The notes below the pieces were generated by a model. The model was not told where the DNA came from, searched no databases, and saw nothing but the letters and a program-made list of their open reading frames with translations. The position numbers and the translations under genes were made by a program. A DNA stretch of 64,000 bases from Ganoderma boninense. Taxonomy: Eukaryota; Basidiomycota; Agaricomycetes; Polyporales; Polyporaceae. This document shows, piece after piece, positions 22,785-33,415 of this stretch. The stretch spans positions 248,001 through 312,000 of the forward strand of contig CM035312.1 in the NCBI GenBank assembly GCA_002900995.3, in the 5' to 3' direction. Within the stretch, counting starts at the first letter, position 1. Each line of letters begins with the position of its first letter.

Positions 22785-24827
22785 TCATTCCACCAAGGGC
22801 TCAATGACGAGCCCCTTGCTCCACACTTTCGTCGGGTCGTACTTGGCCTTGACCTTGCGGAGGCGCGTGAGGTTCTCCCCAAACACGTCCTCGGGCTTCT
22901 CATGGCCCTGGCACATGCTGAGGAACCAGCCCATGTCCTGCCCCGCCAGCTCGGCGTTCTTCTCGCGCACGAACTGCACGACCGACTGCGTGAAGTCCCG
23001 GCACGCCTGCACCGACGCGTCCGTCGTGGACCTACAAACCCATCCAGACCCGTTAGCCGTTAGCCTACTTCATTAACGTTTTAACGCTCTCTCGACGGCG
23101 ACGGTGGCGCAGCCGAGACAGCCAAAGATCGCAAATCGCGGACGTACCTGCCCTGCACCGCCATCCAGTAGTACGGCTGCCGCTTGAGCGCGGTCTCCCC
23201 CGGGGCCACCGCAGCCATCTTGTCCGGCAGCGTGAGGTCCCAGAGCACGGCCGAGCCGCGCACCTCCTCGCTCGTCTCCGTGAACGCGACCCACTTGTCC
23301 CAGACGCCCTTGAGCAGCTCGGGGAAGAAGTCCGAGAAGAGCGTGCCCCGGATGATGAGCCGCCGCGGGGCGGCCGCCATCGCTGCGTCGGCAGCGTGCG
23401 AGACGGTGAGCATGTCGGGGGCAGGCCCGACTTTGTCGAGCACGGGCTTCACATCGCCAGTGCGGAAGGGTGCAAGGACGGTTTGGGCGCGAGAGCCGTC
23501 TGTGTCGCGGATGACGGACGGCAGGATTACGATCGAGGGCTGGCCGTTATGGATTAGTGTTGGGACATCATAGCGAGTACACAAACTGACCTTGAAGTGC
23601 GGGGCAGGCCTAGAGAAGTTCATCGTGAAGCGCTCCCTCGACGTCTGCTTCTTCTTCCATTCCTACAACGCATGCGATCAGCAAAGCACCGATGGCAGAC
23701 ATACGACTATTTGCAAATCGATAGACGTCTCCGAGAAACTCATTTAGGTTAGTTAGAGCGCGGGATGAACAGTGTCGGTCCTTCCATGGGGGGAGGTCCA
23801 CCGACGTTTGCGCGGCACCAACACACAGGCATATTCGACCATCGCGCAACCACTTCCACCCGACGTGCAGCCATGCAATTGCCGAGCGAAAATTTTGCTT
23901 TGAGCTGCACCTCTTATGCATGGAACCTCGCGTGCGAGGGACATCCCCCTTCATCAGGGACCACAGCGGGACCCTACATGGGTCCCTGGGCGTCTCGTGG
24001 ACTTCTCAGCGTCGGCTACATAGCCAAGCTGAACGAATTTTCGTTCGAGAGCAACTATCGTTTAGCAAACAGCTGTGATGCACGTACCGGGATGATAGCC
24101 AGGATCTTGTCGATCTCCGTGCCCGGGAACGCGAGGATCCCCGAGGAAATCGGGCCGACAGGCGGATGCACCTTGAACACGAACTCGACCACAATGCCGA
24201 ACTGTCCTCCGCCGCCTGTCCGTAGGCATAGCGTCAGTGGGTCATGGGTCAGGATGACGCCAACCACCCAGACATACCGCGGATAGCCCAGAACAGGTCT
24301 GGCTCCTCGTCGTTGCTTGCTTTGACGATCCGCCCATCGGCAAGGACGACCGTGGCGGAGAGGAGGTTATCAACCGCGCACCCGTACTCGGACGTGAGGG
24401 GCCCGAACCCGCCCCCGAGGGTGAATCCCCCGACACCGACGAACCACAACGGAGACCCGACGACGTCCACCTGCGCCTTCGACGTGACCTCGTACACGTC
24501 GCCCCAGTAGGCGCCGCCCTGGACGCTGATGGACTGCTTGTCCTCGGCGAGGACGACCTTGTTGAGCTTGCTGAGGTCGATGACGATGCCCCCGTCGGAG
24601 CTCGCCCACGTGGCCGAGTGCGCCCCGCCGCCCTTGACGGCGAGCTCGACGGGGGGTGTCTGGGAGGCGGCGTACGCGAGGACCGGGGGGATGTCTGCGG
24701 GCACGGCGGGCTGCACGACGTACTTGGCGGGGAGCGCGGACAGGTCGGAGTTGCGCTTGAGCGCGGCGGCGTACGCCTCCCCCGACTCGGGGGTGAGGAC
24801 TGTGCCCTGGATCTGCAGGCTCTCCAT
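22785..24827 (-). CDS. FAD-linked oxidoreductase, berberine-bridge-enzyme-like (VAO family)
   Basis: Flavoenzyme with an FAD_binding_4 domain followed by a BBE-type C-terminus, probably oxidising a sugar, alcohol or secondary metabolite with O2. The N-terminal half has V-K-G-G-G-A-H-S, whose His is the expected covalent flavin attachment residue, then D-L-S-K-L-N and G-G-F-T-L-G-G-G-F-G, then E-P-D-L-F-W-A-I-R-G. The C-terminus has K-Y-D-P-T-K-V-W followed by the stop at 22785. The second Cys of bicovalent BBEs is not evident, so the flavin is probably monocovalent. One intron (23663-24087, 425 nt) is much longer than usual here. The start at 24827 (M-E-S-L-Q-I-Q) fits the family. An in-frame Met at 24935 would add a Pro-rich 36-residue leader. 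No secretion signal is seen from the chosen start. Confidence 0.88.
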
Positions 24828-26359
24828 GGATGGCGGCGGGGGCGGCGACAAAGGTTGTTTGGCAGAGGGGGGTTCAGGCGTGGCTGGCTTCAGCTTGGTG
24901 AGAGCGAACGGGAAGATCGCGCGGAGGCACTGCATGTGGTCCGGGGCCTGCTAGGGCGTTATCCAGCATGAGCGGTCGGGTATGTACATGAATCGCACCT
25001 TTTCGAGGATTGCCTGCGCAGCAGTATGGCCCGGAGCAGGAGCTCGATTACTGTATCGTCTACGGAGAAGCCTGTGGGGAGCTTCGAGGCGGTGATGCAT
25101 CAGTTGAGGTCCGCCTCATCATCAGGCTTCGCGGGGCGCGACTTCTTGGATTCGTACATGGAAAGATGTGTAGTAAATGCCGGCTCGTGCTGGTCAAACA
25201 TATCCTGCAGAGGGTCGTAGGCTTGTAGCGAGCTGAATGAACTAAGAACACTTGATGGTGATGGCAGCGAGGAAAGGGCGCCAATGCCGCCCAGCGCCCA
25301 GCGCGCTATGAAAGAAATCCTTCCCAGACTCCCAGCACCGCCTCTCGGCATGAAGGACTTCAACTCTCCTGGTACCACGAGCACATCCCTGCCCTTTCTT
25401 CGTCCTGATCAGCGTTTCTCGGTCGGCTCGTGCTCGGTGGAAATTCTCAGCATCACTTCGTGCTGGGAAACTAGCATTGTCTTCGCAACGACCTTGAACG
25501 ACTTCCTCCGGCCGCGGTGACACCTCAACTTGGCAACCTGTTCTACGTATGCATGCTTTCCGACTCGATTTGATAGCATAACTGCCCGTGGACTGTAAAA
25601 GGAACAGCTTTCTCTGTCTATTATCCCTTAGCTTCGTCAATCATACTTCTGGTATTCTCATGGGAGCGCAGCTCTAGTTGTGGCCTACTTCGCTCCAGGA
25701 ACCCTCAAACGGAGCACGTCTGGTGAGTCTGGGTTGCATCACATCTTCCGGTCCTCCGTGATCTTATCCAATCACCAGGGGAGATGGTGCTACAGACCCG
25801 TAGTCCGGTGCTACTTAGACGATCTCGAGACTTCCGACCTTCTGTTGCGATGATTCACCACCCGAGGGTATCGCACTGGCTCACCGGGCACAAGAAAGCC
25901 CCACTGATGCATTCCCACCTGCACCACCCTATCCAAGTCAGTCCAGGAGTTTGTGCGTGGCGGTGAATCTTGCCGCCGAGAAGCAGCCTGGTTCCGCGCG
26001 CATTCCAGAGCTGCTTCGAATATGATCGGATATCTTGTGGGTGGAATGCTGATTCGCCCTTGATCCCACTAATAGGCAGTGCCGGGGGGATCTGAACGTC
26101 GAACGGCGCTGCGGCCTTGCAGGCCTCTCGCAGTACGGTTTGTCGCCCACTACGCTCCGCTGAGTAAGGCATTCGAACCACCGCCGAGCCGTAAGTTCCG
26201 GTTCGCAACTCCGTCCCCTCCAGCCTCGTGACGGAGCTTGTTGCGTATACACTTTCCCCGTCAGATTCTACACTTAAGAGCAGGTAGGACGTAAGTCCGT
26301 GCTATCTAACTTCACCCTATCGCATCCACGAGCACAAGCGGTTTCTCCACGTCATCATC
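24828..26359. other. Intergenic region with possible broken coding relic
   Basis: This is the divergent spacer between the FAD oxidase and the aldo-keto reductase. On the minus strand around 24980-25390 two frames contain protein-like runs (for example S-K-L-P-T-G-F-S-V-D-D-T and D-M-F-D-Q-H-E-P-A-F) that do not join into one gene. They may be a decayed gene, but no family was recognised. The rest shows nothing. Confidence 0.35.
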
Positions 26360-27776
26360 ATGTCGACCCCACTTGCTATCGATACGACTGTGCGCCTCCG
26401 CTCCGGTACGAGCTGCCCTTATCCCAATCACACTTTTGCTCACGTTACCGGGTCCGTCACTTCATGCAGGTTACGAGCTTCCTCTCCTCGGCCTTGGCGT
26501 CTACCTGAACAACGACGCCAAGCCAGCATGTCTGGCTGCCCTGAAGGCCGGATACCGGTATGTACTATGGGCATCGGGCATCTGGGCAAGTCAGATCAGC
26601 GCGTTGCGCTGACATCCCTATGCCCTTGCAGCCACATCGACTCCGCGCGGATGTACGGGAACGAAGCCCAGGTGGGCGAGGCCGTCCGGGAGAGCGGCAT
26701 CCCGCGCAGCCAGGTCTACATCAGTGGGTCCTCAGTCCTCAGCTCTCCCCTTTCCACGCCCCCGGCCCTTCTGGCACATGTCCAGCGTCGCGCCCGGAAG
26801 GAACTTTAAAACTGAGTTCGCGCCTCGTGTCTATGGTACGCAGCGTCGAAGATCCAGAACGACGAGCACGGGTACGAGAAGACGCTGGCGGCGGTGGACG
26901 ACTCGCTGCAGAAGCTCGGGTTCGAGTATCTCGACTACATGCTCATCCACAGCGCCATGTCCGACACGCCCACCCGCCTCGCCACGTGGAGGGCGCTCGT
27001 CGACGCTAAGGCGGCGGGCAAGGTCCGCTCCATCGGGGTCTCCAATTAGTAAGTCAGGCCTTTTTTTCTCTTCGCGAGGCCAGTACAGTACAGTACAGGA
27101 CTAACGTTACGTGACAACACCGGCGCAGCGGCGTGAAGCACCTCGAGGAGATTCGGGAGGCGGGGCTGGAGCTCCCAGACATCAACCAGATCGAGGTGCG
27201 CTGCCGTTATTCTTCGTCCGCGGTCTCACAAGGTGCTCAGGCTTCAGGGTGTGCGCCGGTCGCGGTCGCGGTTGCGCTTTACGTAGCTCCAACCCTTGAA
27301 CCAGCAGAAGCCGATCGTCGACTACTGCAAGCAGCAGGGCATCTTCGTCGAGGCGTACGCGCCGCTCATGCGGGCGCAGTGGGACGTCCCTGCCATCCTC
27401 GAGGTCGCGAAGAAGGTGGGCCTGTCACGGTCTCTGTGTACTCCCCTCGTCACGCACTCAGGCTGAATGGATGTGGTGTACAGCACAACAAGTCGCCTGC
27501 GCAGGTGCTCGTTCGGTGGTCGCTGCAGCGCGGGTGCGTTCTCTGCCTGTCTACGCTTACACTCGCAGTCGCCGATGCTCATGGGATCGATCGTCCTTGT
27601 TGCTTGCTTTCATTCATAGATTCGCGCCGCTGCCGAAGTCCTCGGACCCAGTTCGAGTGGCTAGCAACGCTGCGGTCTATGACTTTGAGTTGACCGCCGA
27701 GGATGTTGCTGCGATTGACGCTCTCGACCGCGGCAAGGAGGGCACGATCACCTGGAACCCAGTCGACGTCGACTGA
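26360..27776 (+). CDS. Aldo-keto reductase
   Basis: NAD(P)H-dependent reductase of carbonyl compounds, TIM-barrel fold, probably cytosolic. About seven exons join to roughly 290 aa, starting M-S-T-P-L-A-I-D-T-T. The catalytic tetrad is visible: Asp in A-G-Y-R-H-I-D-S-A, Tyr in R-M-Y-G-N-E, Lys in T-S-K-I-Q-N-D and His in M-L-I-H-S-A-M. Further family marks are I-G-V-S-N-Y-G, Q-I-E-L-Q-P-L-N and P-L-P-K-S-S. Several introns split codons (for example G|YELP and YR|HID), and every junction restores the family sequence, so the gene looks intact. Its neighbours are the FAD oxidase and a permease. The substrate is unknown. Confidence 0.9.
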
Positions 27777-28408
27777 GCACCAACTGCAGCGTGGTTGTAT
27801 GAATAGCATTGTATTGTATCGTGTAAGGAAAGTTGAAGCTTGTAGAAGACCTCGACGTGTAACCTATCTGCGCGCCGTTTTGACCAGTCGAACAAAATAT
27901 TCGAATGAAGTTCGTGGAACATACATACGTTTTTCAAGTCCTCTTCCACTCTGAGACTGCAACTTCAAGGCGATAACTGGTACCGGCGACCCGACTCGGG
28001 GCTTGGCACGAGTTGGCGCCCTCTTGTAGCCGAGGGACTCGGAGCGGTGTGGGCGAGGTTCTCACGACTGCTTCCTCTGAACCACGATGAGCCCGCACCA
28101 CGAGAATAGCCTCCCTAGGGCACGCTATCCACGCCTTCCAATCAGACCGCCTAGCAGACTCAGAAATGGGAGCTAATAGGCAAAACAGTACAACTCGGGA
28201 TGCGCGGCTTTCTTTCGGCGGCGTAGTTACTAGTACGTCCTTTTCACGCTTCGCATGCGCCCGCTCGTCCAGCAGTTTCGGTACCCTGATTGCCTATTGG
28301 ACCCATTCTTCCAGATGTCTGGAAAGGGCCTCTTTCACGAATACAGCCCGTTAAAGCTGTGGACTGAACCCCCCCACCGAAGCGTCCTCCACTCCGACTG
28401 CTCCCGCC
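27777..28408. other. Spacer between aldo-keto reductase and permease
   Basis: Both flanking genes read rightwards. The frame containing the permease start has a stop codon (TAA) at 28352 and no Met before 28409, which fixes the permease start. No other gene or element is evident. Confidence 0.5.
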
Positions 28409-30473
28409 ATGCCGGCAAAGCTATCCAGCTGGGTACACCCGTCGGGCTGGGTGCTCAAACCAGAGCCGTCGACCTTCGCGCCGAGTGGGAGATGGTCAAA
28501 TAAGGACATGGACCCTGTACCACCCGAAAAGGTGCGCATATAGCCAGTTTGATGTCTCCGTTTTGTCAATCCATGCCCCCCCTCTGGCAGCGAACGTGGT
28601 CGACTATCAATTACGTTGCCTATTGGGTGTCAGATGCCTGGAACGCCCCTGGTTGGCAACTTGCTTCTAGCATGCTAGCCATAGGATTATCCTGGTGTGA
28701 CACTTGCCTGCCTGATCGGACCAAAATTGCTGATGAACTTCGTCGTCGTCCACTTCAGGCGTCAGGCGTTGCCTGCCATCGCAGTCGGAACGTCCATTAT
28801 CTCAGTGGTTATGGTCCTGAACGGAACGGTCGGGGCACGGTTACATGTCAGCTTCCCCGTTCTCAACCGCTCGTCGTTCGGATTTTGGTTCAGCTATTTC
28901 AGCGTCATCAGTCGCATGGTCTTGTCGATGTTCTGGCTCAGCGTTCAGGCGTACACAGGGTCCCAATGTGTATACCAGATGCTCAAGGCGATATGGCCGT
29001 CCATCGCGAGAATGCCAAACCACCTCCCCCCAAGCACCAACATTACCACGTCTGGTAAGCTCACTATACGATCCGCAACTTTTGTACATCGAAGGTTGAT
29101 TGGCATTCCTCAGGGTTAATGTGTTTCTTCCTGTATTGGATGATACTCATGCCGTTCATGTTCGTCTCTCCGCAACGGATTCGATGGCTATTCATGCTGA
29201 AGGCCGTCATCGTTCCCCCGGCGTGGATCGCCATGCTTATTTGGGCGTTCGTGAAAGTACCGTCAAACACGGCCCTGTTGGACCAGCACAGCGCCCTCTC
29301 TGGTAGCGCTCTTTCTTATGCCTGGTTGCGCGCCATGAACAGTGCCCTGGGTATATACGCGACCGTCGCGGTCAATATACCTGACTTTACGGTAAGACAA
29401 TGTTCAGACGTCGCGTGCACAGTCCTCATACTGTTTGATACAGCGTTACGCGAAGCATGAACGAGCGTGAGTCGCGTAGTCGTTCTTACCAATCCTTGCC
29501 TGAGCATTTCTGTGGGCCACAGGCAATACATCCAGCCTGCGATCATTCCCCTCGCGTTTACCTTTGGAGGCTTCATCGGAATAGCCGTGACGTCTGCAGG
29601 AGCGACGCTGTACGGGAAAGTGCTCTGGAACCCCCTCACCCTCATCGACCACTGGGACAACCGCCCGGCCGCGTTCTTTGCCGCCTTCAGCTTCGCGTTA
29701 GCCACACTCGGCACGAACGTCTCCGCCAACACGATCTCCGCGGCTAACGATATGACGGTCCTCTTTCCGCGCTACATCAACATTAAACGCGGCCAGATCA
29801 TCACCGCCGTCATCGCGCCGTGGGCGTTCGTGCCCTGGGACATCGTGTCAACCGCCCAGGGCTTCTTGTCGTTCATGAATGGCTACACGGTCTTCCTCGG
29901 CCCCTTTGCCGCCATCATGGTCGCGGATGTAAGTGCATCCGACGTGTACACGGGTGGGCACGACGCTGACCCTGCCGTCAGTACTGGATTGTGCATCGCT
30001 GCAAGGTGGACGTCCCGTCGATGTATCGCCCGTACGGACGGTACCGCTATACAGGCGGCTTTGTATGTGACGTGATGCCGTATGCGTTCGCACCCACTGA
30101 CGAGATGTCGCAGAACTGGAGGGCTGTGGTCACAGTCCTCGTGACCGTGCCTCCCAACTTGCCTGGTCTCATTGCTAGCGTGAATCCCACCATACAAATC
30201 GGAGGCACATTCAAGATTTTCGACTTCGCGTGGCTGTTCGGCGTGAGCTGTTCTCTCTATTCCTTGGAGCGCTGTGTCGTTCGCCATGCTGATGTTCTGC
30301 AGTTCTTCGTATCCCTGGTCGTGTACTCGTCCCTCTCCTTGATGTTCCCTGCGAAAGAAACCTTCGTCGACGAACTCATCGCGACGGATCAGGTATCACC
30401 GGACGAGATCGATACCCCATCCCTGTCAGAATCAAAGGAATCCGTACCTCGTGAGACGAAGAACACCGTATGA
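28409..30473 (+). CDS. NCS1-family permease (uracil/allantoin/purine-type transporter)
   Basis: Plasma-membrane nucleobase-cation symporter of about 530 aa with the expected 12 transmembrane segments. The start M-P-A-K-L-S-S-W is followed by the NCS1 signature W-V-L-K-P-E-P-S-T-F-A-P and W-S-N-K-D-M-D-P-V-P. Later segments include N-Y-V-A-Y-W-V-S-D-A, N-R-S-S-F-G-F-W-F-S, M-F-V-S-P-Q-R-I-R-W and N-T-I-S-A-A-N-D-M. The hydrophilic C-terminal tail starts F-P-A-K-E-T-F-V-D-E. About eight short introns interrupt it, some splitting codons (S-W|R). The signature resembles the uracil/allantoin subgroup more than the purine-cytosine subgroup, but the substrate is not certain. It is convergent with the first methyltransferase (137 bp between stops). 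Confidence 0.9.
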
Positions 30474-30610
30474 CTCTTCCACGGTGTCAACGCTGTCCTA
30501 TAACTTCCTACTCCTTCACAAGGATATTAAGGCTGACTTGGGAACGTCTCCCAATAGAGAACATGTCTCTCTCCATGTACATCACGCAGCATTACCCACC
30601 CTGTATGAAA

Positions 30611-31463
30611 TCAATACACGAACGGAATCAGCCGATACGGCGTCCTCGCCGCCCACTCGTCCCACCGCCCCCCAAACTCGTTCCTCAGAATCTCGTCCTC
30701 GCTCGCCGTCCGCCTGACGAGATGCATCGTCACCCACCCCAGGTACGCCATCACTGTGCCCGCGAGTGCCCGCCCGCCCGCGCTGCGCCACAGGCCCGCC
30801 TCGGCGAAGAGCGAGTGTGGGCTCGCGAGCAGGAGGAAGTTGCCCGCGATGAGCAGCACCCAGCCCGTGTAGCTCGGGTGCCGCACGAGCGCGTACGGCC
30901 CGCACGTCACCAGCTCGTGCCCGTCGCGCACGGCGACCTCCCAGGTGAAGAACCGGCCCAGCGTCTGGTGGCACCAGACGCGGATCGCGCCCCCGGCGAT
31001 CCCGAGGGCGCAGGCGAGCGCGGAGAGCGGGGTCATGGCCAGCGAGGGGGCGGGGTCGCTGGGGAGGACGTGGCGGAGGAGCCGGGCGGAAAGCGGGGAG
31101 GGGTAGTGGTGCGCGAGGATGACGGCCGCTTCGGTCAGCGCGACGCTGCATAGGATGAGCTGTGATGGAGGTTCATGGCCGATGAGGATACAGGGACACA
31201 CATGTAGATCGGGTACGTGGGCGTGCAGGGGTTACTGAGCAGCAGGGGTTGGAACGCACCTTTGCCGTGGCTGAGCACGCGCGCAGGACGCTCGGGAAGC
31301 GCGACTTGGAGAGGAAGTCGGGCGTGGAGCCGATCCGCTTGAGCTCTGCTGCGTGCGCGGGGGGCTTCGGGGGCGTCATCCCGTGGTACGTCCATGCGGC
31401 GTGGCCCAGGAGGAGCGGGACTTTGAGCAGCGGGGTGCTCAGTGCGGGGGCGAGGAAGGCCAT
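30611..31463 (-). CDS. Isoprenylcysteine carboxyl methyltransferase-like membrane protein 1
   Basis: Membrane methyltransferase-like protein of 250 aa from two exons, 31463-31260 and 31159-30611. It begins M-A-F-L-A-P-A-L. Several hydrophobic segments precede the SAM-binding C-terminal signature R-V-W-C-H-Q-T-L-G, then L-V-T-C-G-P-Y-A-L-V-R-H-P-S-Y-T-G-W, and finally E-D-E-I-L-R-N-E-F-G. The R-H-P-S-Y-T-G motif is the hallmark of the ICMT/phospholipid-methyltransferase fold. True STE14-type ICMT methylates prenylated Cys of Ras-like proteins and mating factors. The agaricomycete expansion of this family has mostly unknown substrates. It is the tandem duplicate of the gene at 32025-32881. Confidence 0.85.
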
Positions 31464-32024
31464 CGTTGAAGCCAGTGAGTGCGGTAGATGTCCTTGATGT
31501 CGCGCTGATAAATACCAGAGATGCGTTGTCATTTATGTCTCGATTAGTGCGCCGGGAACCGGGTGCGGCGTGCATAGCTCAGTGCCTGCCATAAGCACGG
31601 GGAGCCGTTCAACTGTATCCTTATTGCCTCGTTTTGCATCAACCACGCTCGCCTCTGCTCGCCTGTGGGCACAGTTTTCCATCGTTGCTGTCAGCGTCGG
31701 CTCCAGCGCGAGGTCTCGAGGTCTGTCTTGTGCCAATCTGGCTTTGTCGGAGTATGCATATCTGCTCATTGGAAATTACTGTAGAGGCTGGCAGCCAATT
31801 GCCGTTTGTGCGTAGTGCGCGTTCCCCCGGCCTTGCTTATGACCGGGCACCTCACGAGCCAGCCATGAATGTTCAATGTTGTCGACCCTAAAAAGGTAAG
31901 CATATAATCATCCAGGCACTCTCCGGCACGGGCATCCTTGCCAATCCTCTTCAGTTGCTTGCTCGAGGATCGATGCCTGATGTCAGATACTTGTGCATAT
32001 TCTGGTGTTACACATCTTCAATAT
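31464..32024. other. Spacer between the two methyltransferase-like genes
   Basis: 561 bp containing the promoter of copy 1 and the 3' flank of copy 2. Nothing else is recognised. Confidence 0.5.
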
Positions 32025-32881
32025 TCAATACACGAAGGGGACGAGGCGATAAGGCGTCTGCCTCGCCCACGCCTCCCACTTCTCTCCGAACTCCTTCCTG
32101 AGCACCGTGTCCTCCTTCGCCACCCTCCCGACCAAGTTCACAGTGCTGAACATGCAGTACGCAAAGCTCGCCAGCGCCACGGCCCTCCCCGCGACCGTCC
32201 CCCGCAGGCCCGACTCGACAAAGTACGAGTGGGGGCTCGCGAGCAGCAGGAAGTTGCCCGCGATCATGAGGAGCCAGCCCGTGTAGCTCGGGTGGCGCAC
32301 GACCGCGTACGGCCCGCGCGTGACGAGCTCGTGGTCGTCGCGCACGGCCATCTGCCAGGTGAAGAACTTGCCGAGCGTGCGGTGGCACCACACCCGGATG
32401 ATCCCTCCCACGGTCCCGAGCACCAGCCCGGCAGCGGACGCGGGCGTGAGCTGCAGCGCCGCGGCGGCCCCGTGCGCTCGGGCGGCGGGGAGGAGCAGCA
32501 GGGCGAGGATGCGGTCGGCGTAGGGCGGCGGGAGGTGGTGGGCGAGGAGGACGACCGCCTCGGCGAGGGCGGCGCCGCAGAGGACGTACTGCAAAAACAA
32601 GCAGGGTGATGATTGTGTGAGAATGCGATCGGGCAAGAAGACTTCGTACAACAACATGCTGAGGGAAGCACAAGCAATGAGGACTGGTTTCTCACCTTCG
32701 AAGCGGCCGTGGCGGCCATTTGGAGCTGGGTCGTCCTCGTCATCAGGTCAGGCACGGCGAACCTGTCCTGCTCCTTCGAGGGCGGCGGCCGCCTCGGGGG
32801 CGTCATGCCGTAGTACGTGAACAGCGCATTGCCCGCCAGGAGCGGGACCTTGAGCAGCGGGGTGTACAGGAGGACGGGCAT
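32025..32881 (-). CDS. Isoprenylcysteine carboxyl methyltransferase-like membrane protein 2
   Basis: Tandem paralogue of the preceding gene, 249 aa from two exons (32881-32696 and 32588-32025) separated by a 107-nt intron at the homologous position. It begins M-P-V-L-L-Y-T-P-L-L-K-V-P-L-L. The conserved part reads R-V-W-C-H-R-T-L-G-K-F-F-T-W, then R-H-P-S-Y-T-G-W, then K-E-D-T-V-L-R-K-E-F-G, and both copies end R-L-hydrophobic-P-F-V-Y. The catalytic-region residues are preserved in both, so neither is an obvious pseudogene. Copy 2 diverges most in the N-terminal exon, which may set the substrate. Confidence 0.85.
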
Positions 32882-33415
32882 GCTGGGCGGATCGCGTGGA
32901 TAAGGCTGGGTTTCTGCAGCGTCACCGTCCGGCCTCGTCGCGCACGCATTTGTACCCGATGCCAGGAGAGGAAACTGATACTAGGGATGAATCAGAACGT
33001 TCCCGGGGTGCAGAAGCAGAAGCCTAAGGGGAGCCCGCGTCTCTCCACGTCGCTAGACTGTTCCACTATTAGGCGCGGGGACAAAGCGGAGGGTCTATTA
33101 CTTCCTGTAGAATCCGGGCTTCGCGGGAGATTGATGGTGAGAAGATAAGTCCTTGGGCCATGGCATGGAATTGCGAGACAGTGACATATGTAGCGGCCTC
33201 GGCGGCCGAGCATTGGGGCAGAGGAGAGTGGATTGGGAGCGGCCTGTTGGTACATATTTACAGTTGCACGGGGTGCTGCGCTCAAAGCACCCGTACATAC
33301 CACAATGTGTGTGTGTGTTCTCATGTACAGCAGACGCAACAAGACTGCAGGCAAAATGTCCACGACAGATCATGTCTGTCGCCTAGGGAAACGTCGACAG
33401 TCGACTCTCGGCCTC
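32882..33415. other. Spacer between methyltransferase-like copy 2 and GMC gene
   Basis: Contains the promoter of methyltransferase copy 2 and the 3' flank of the GMC oxidoreductase. A short TGTGTGTGTG run lies near 33307. No gene was recognised. Confidence 0.5.
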
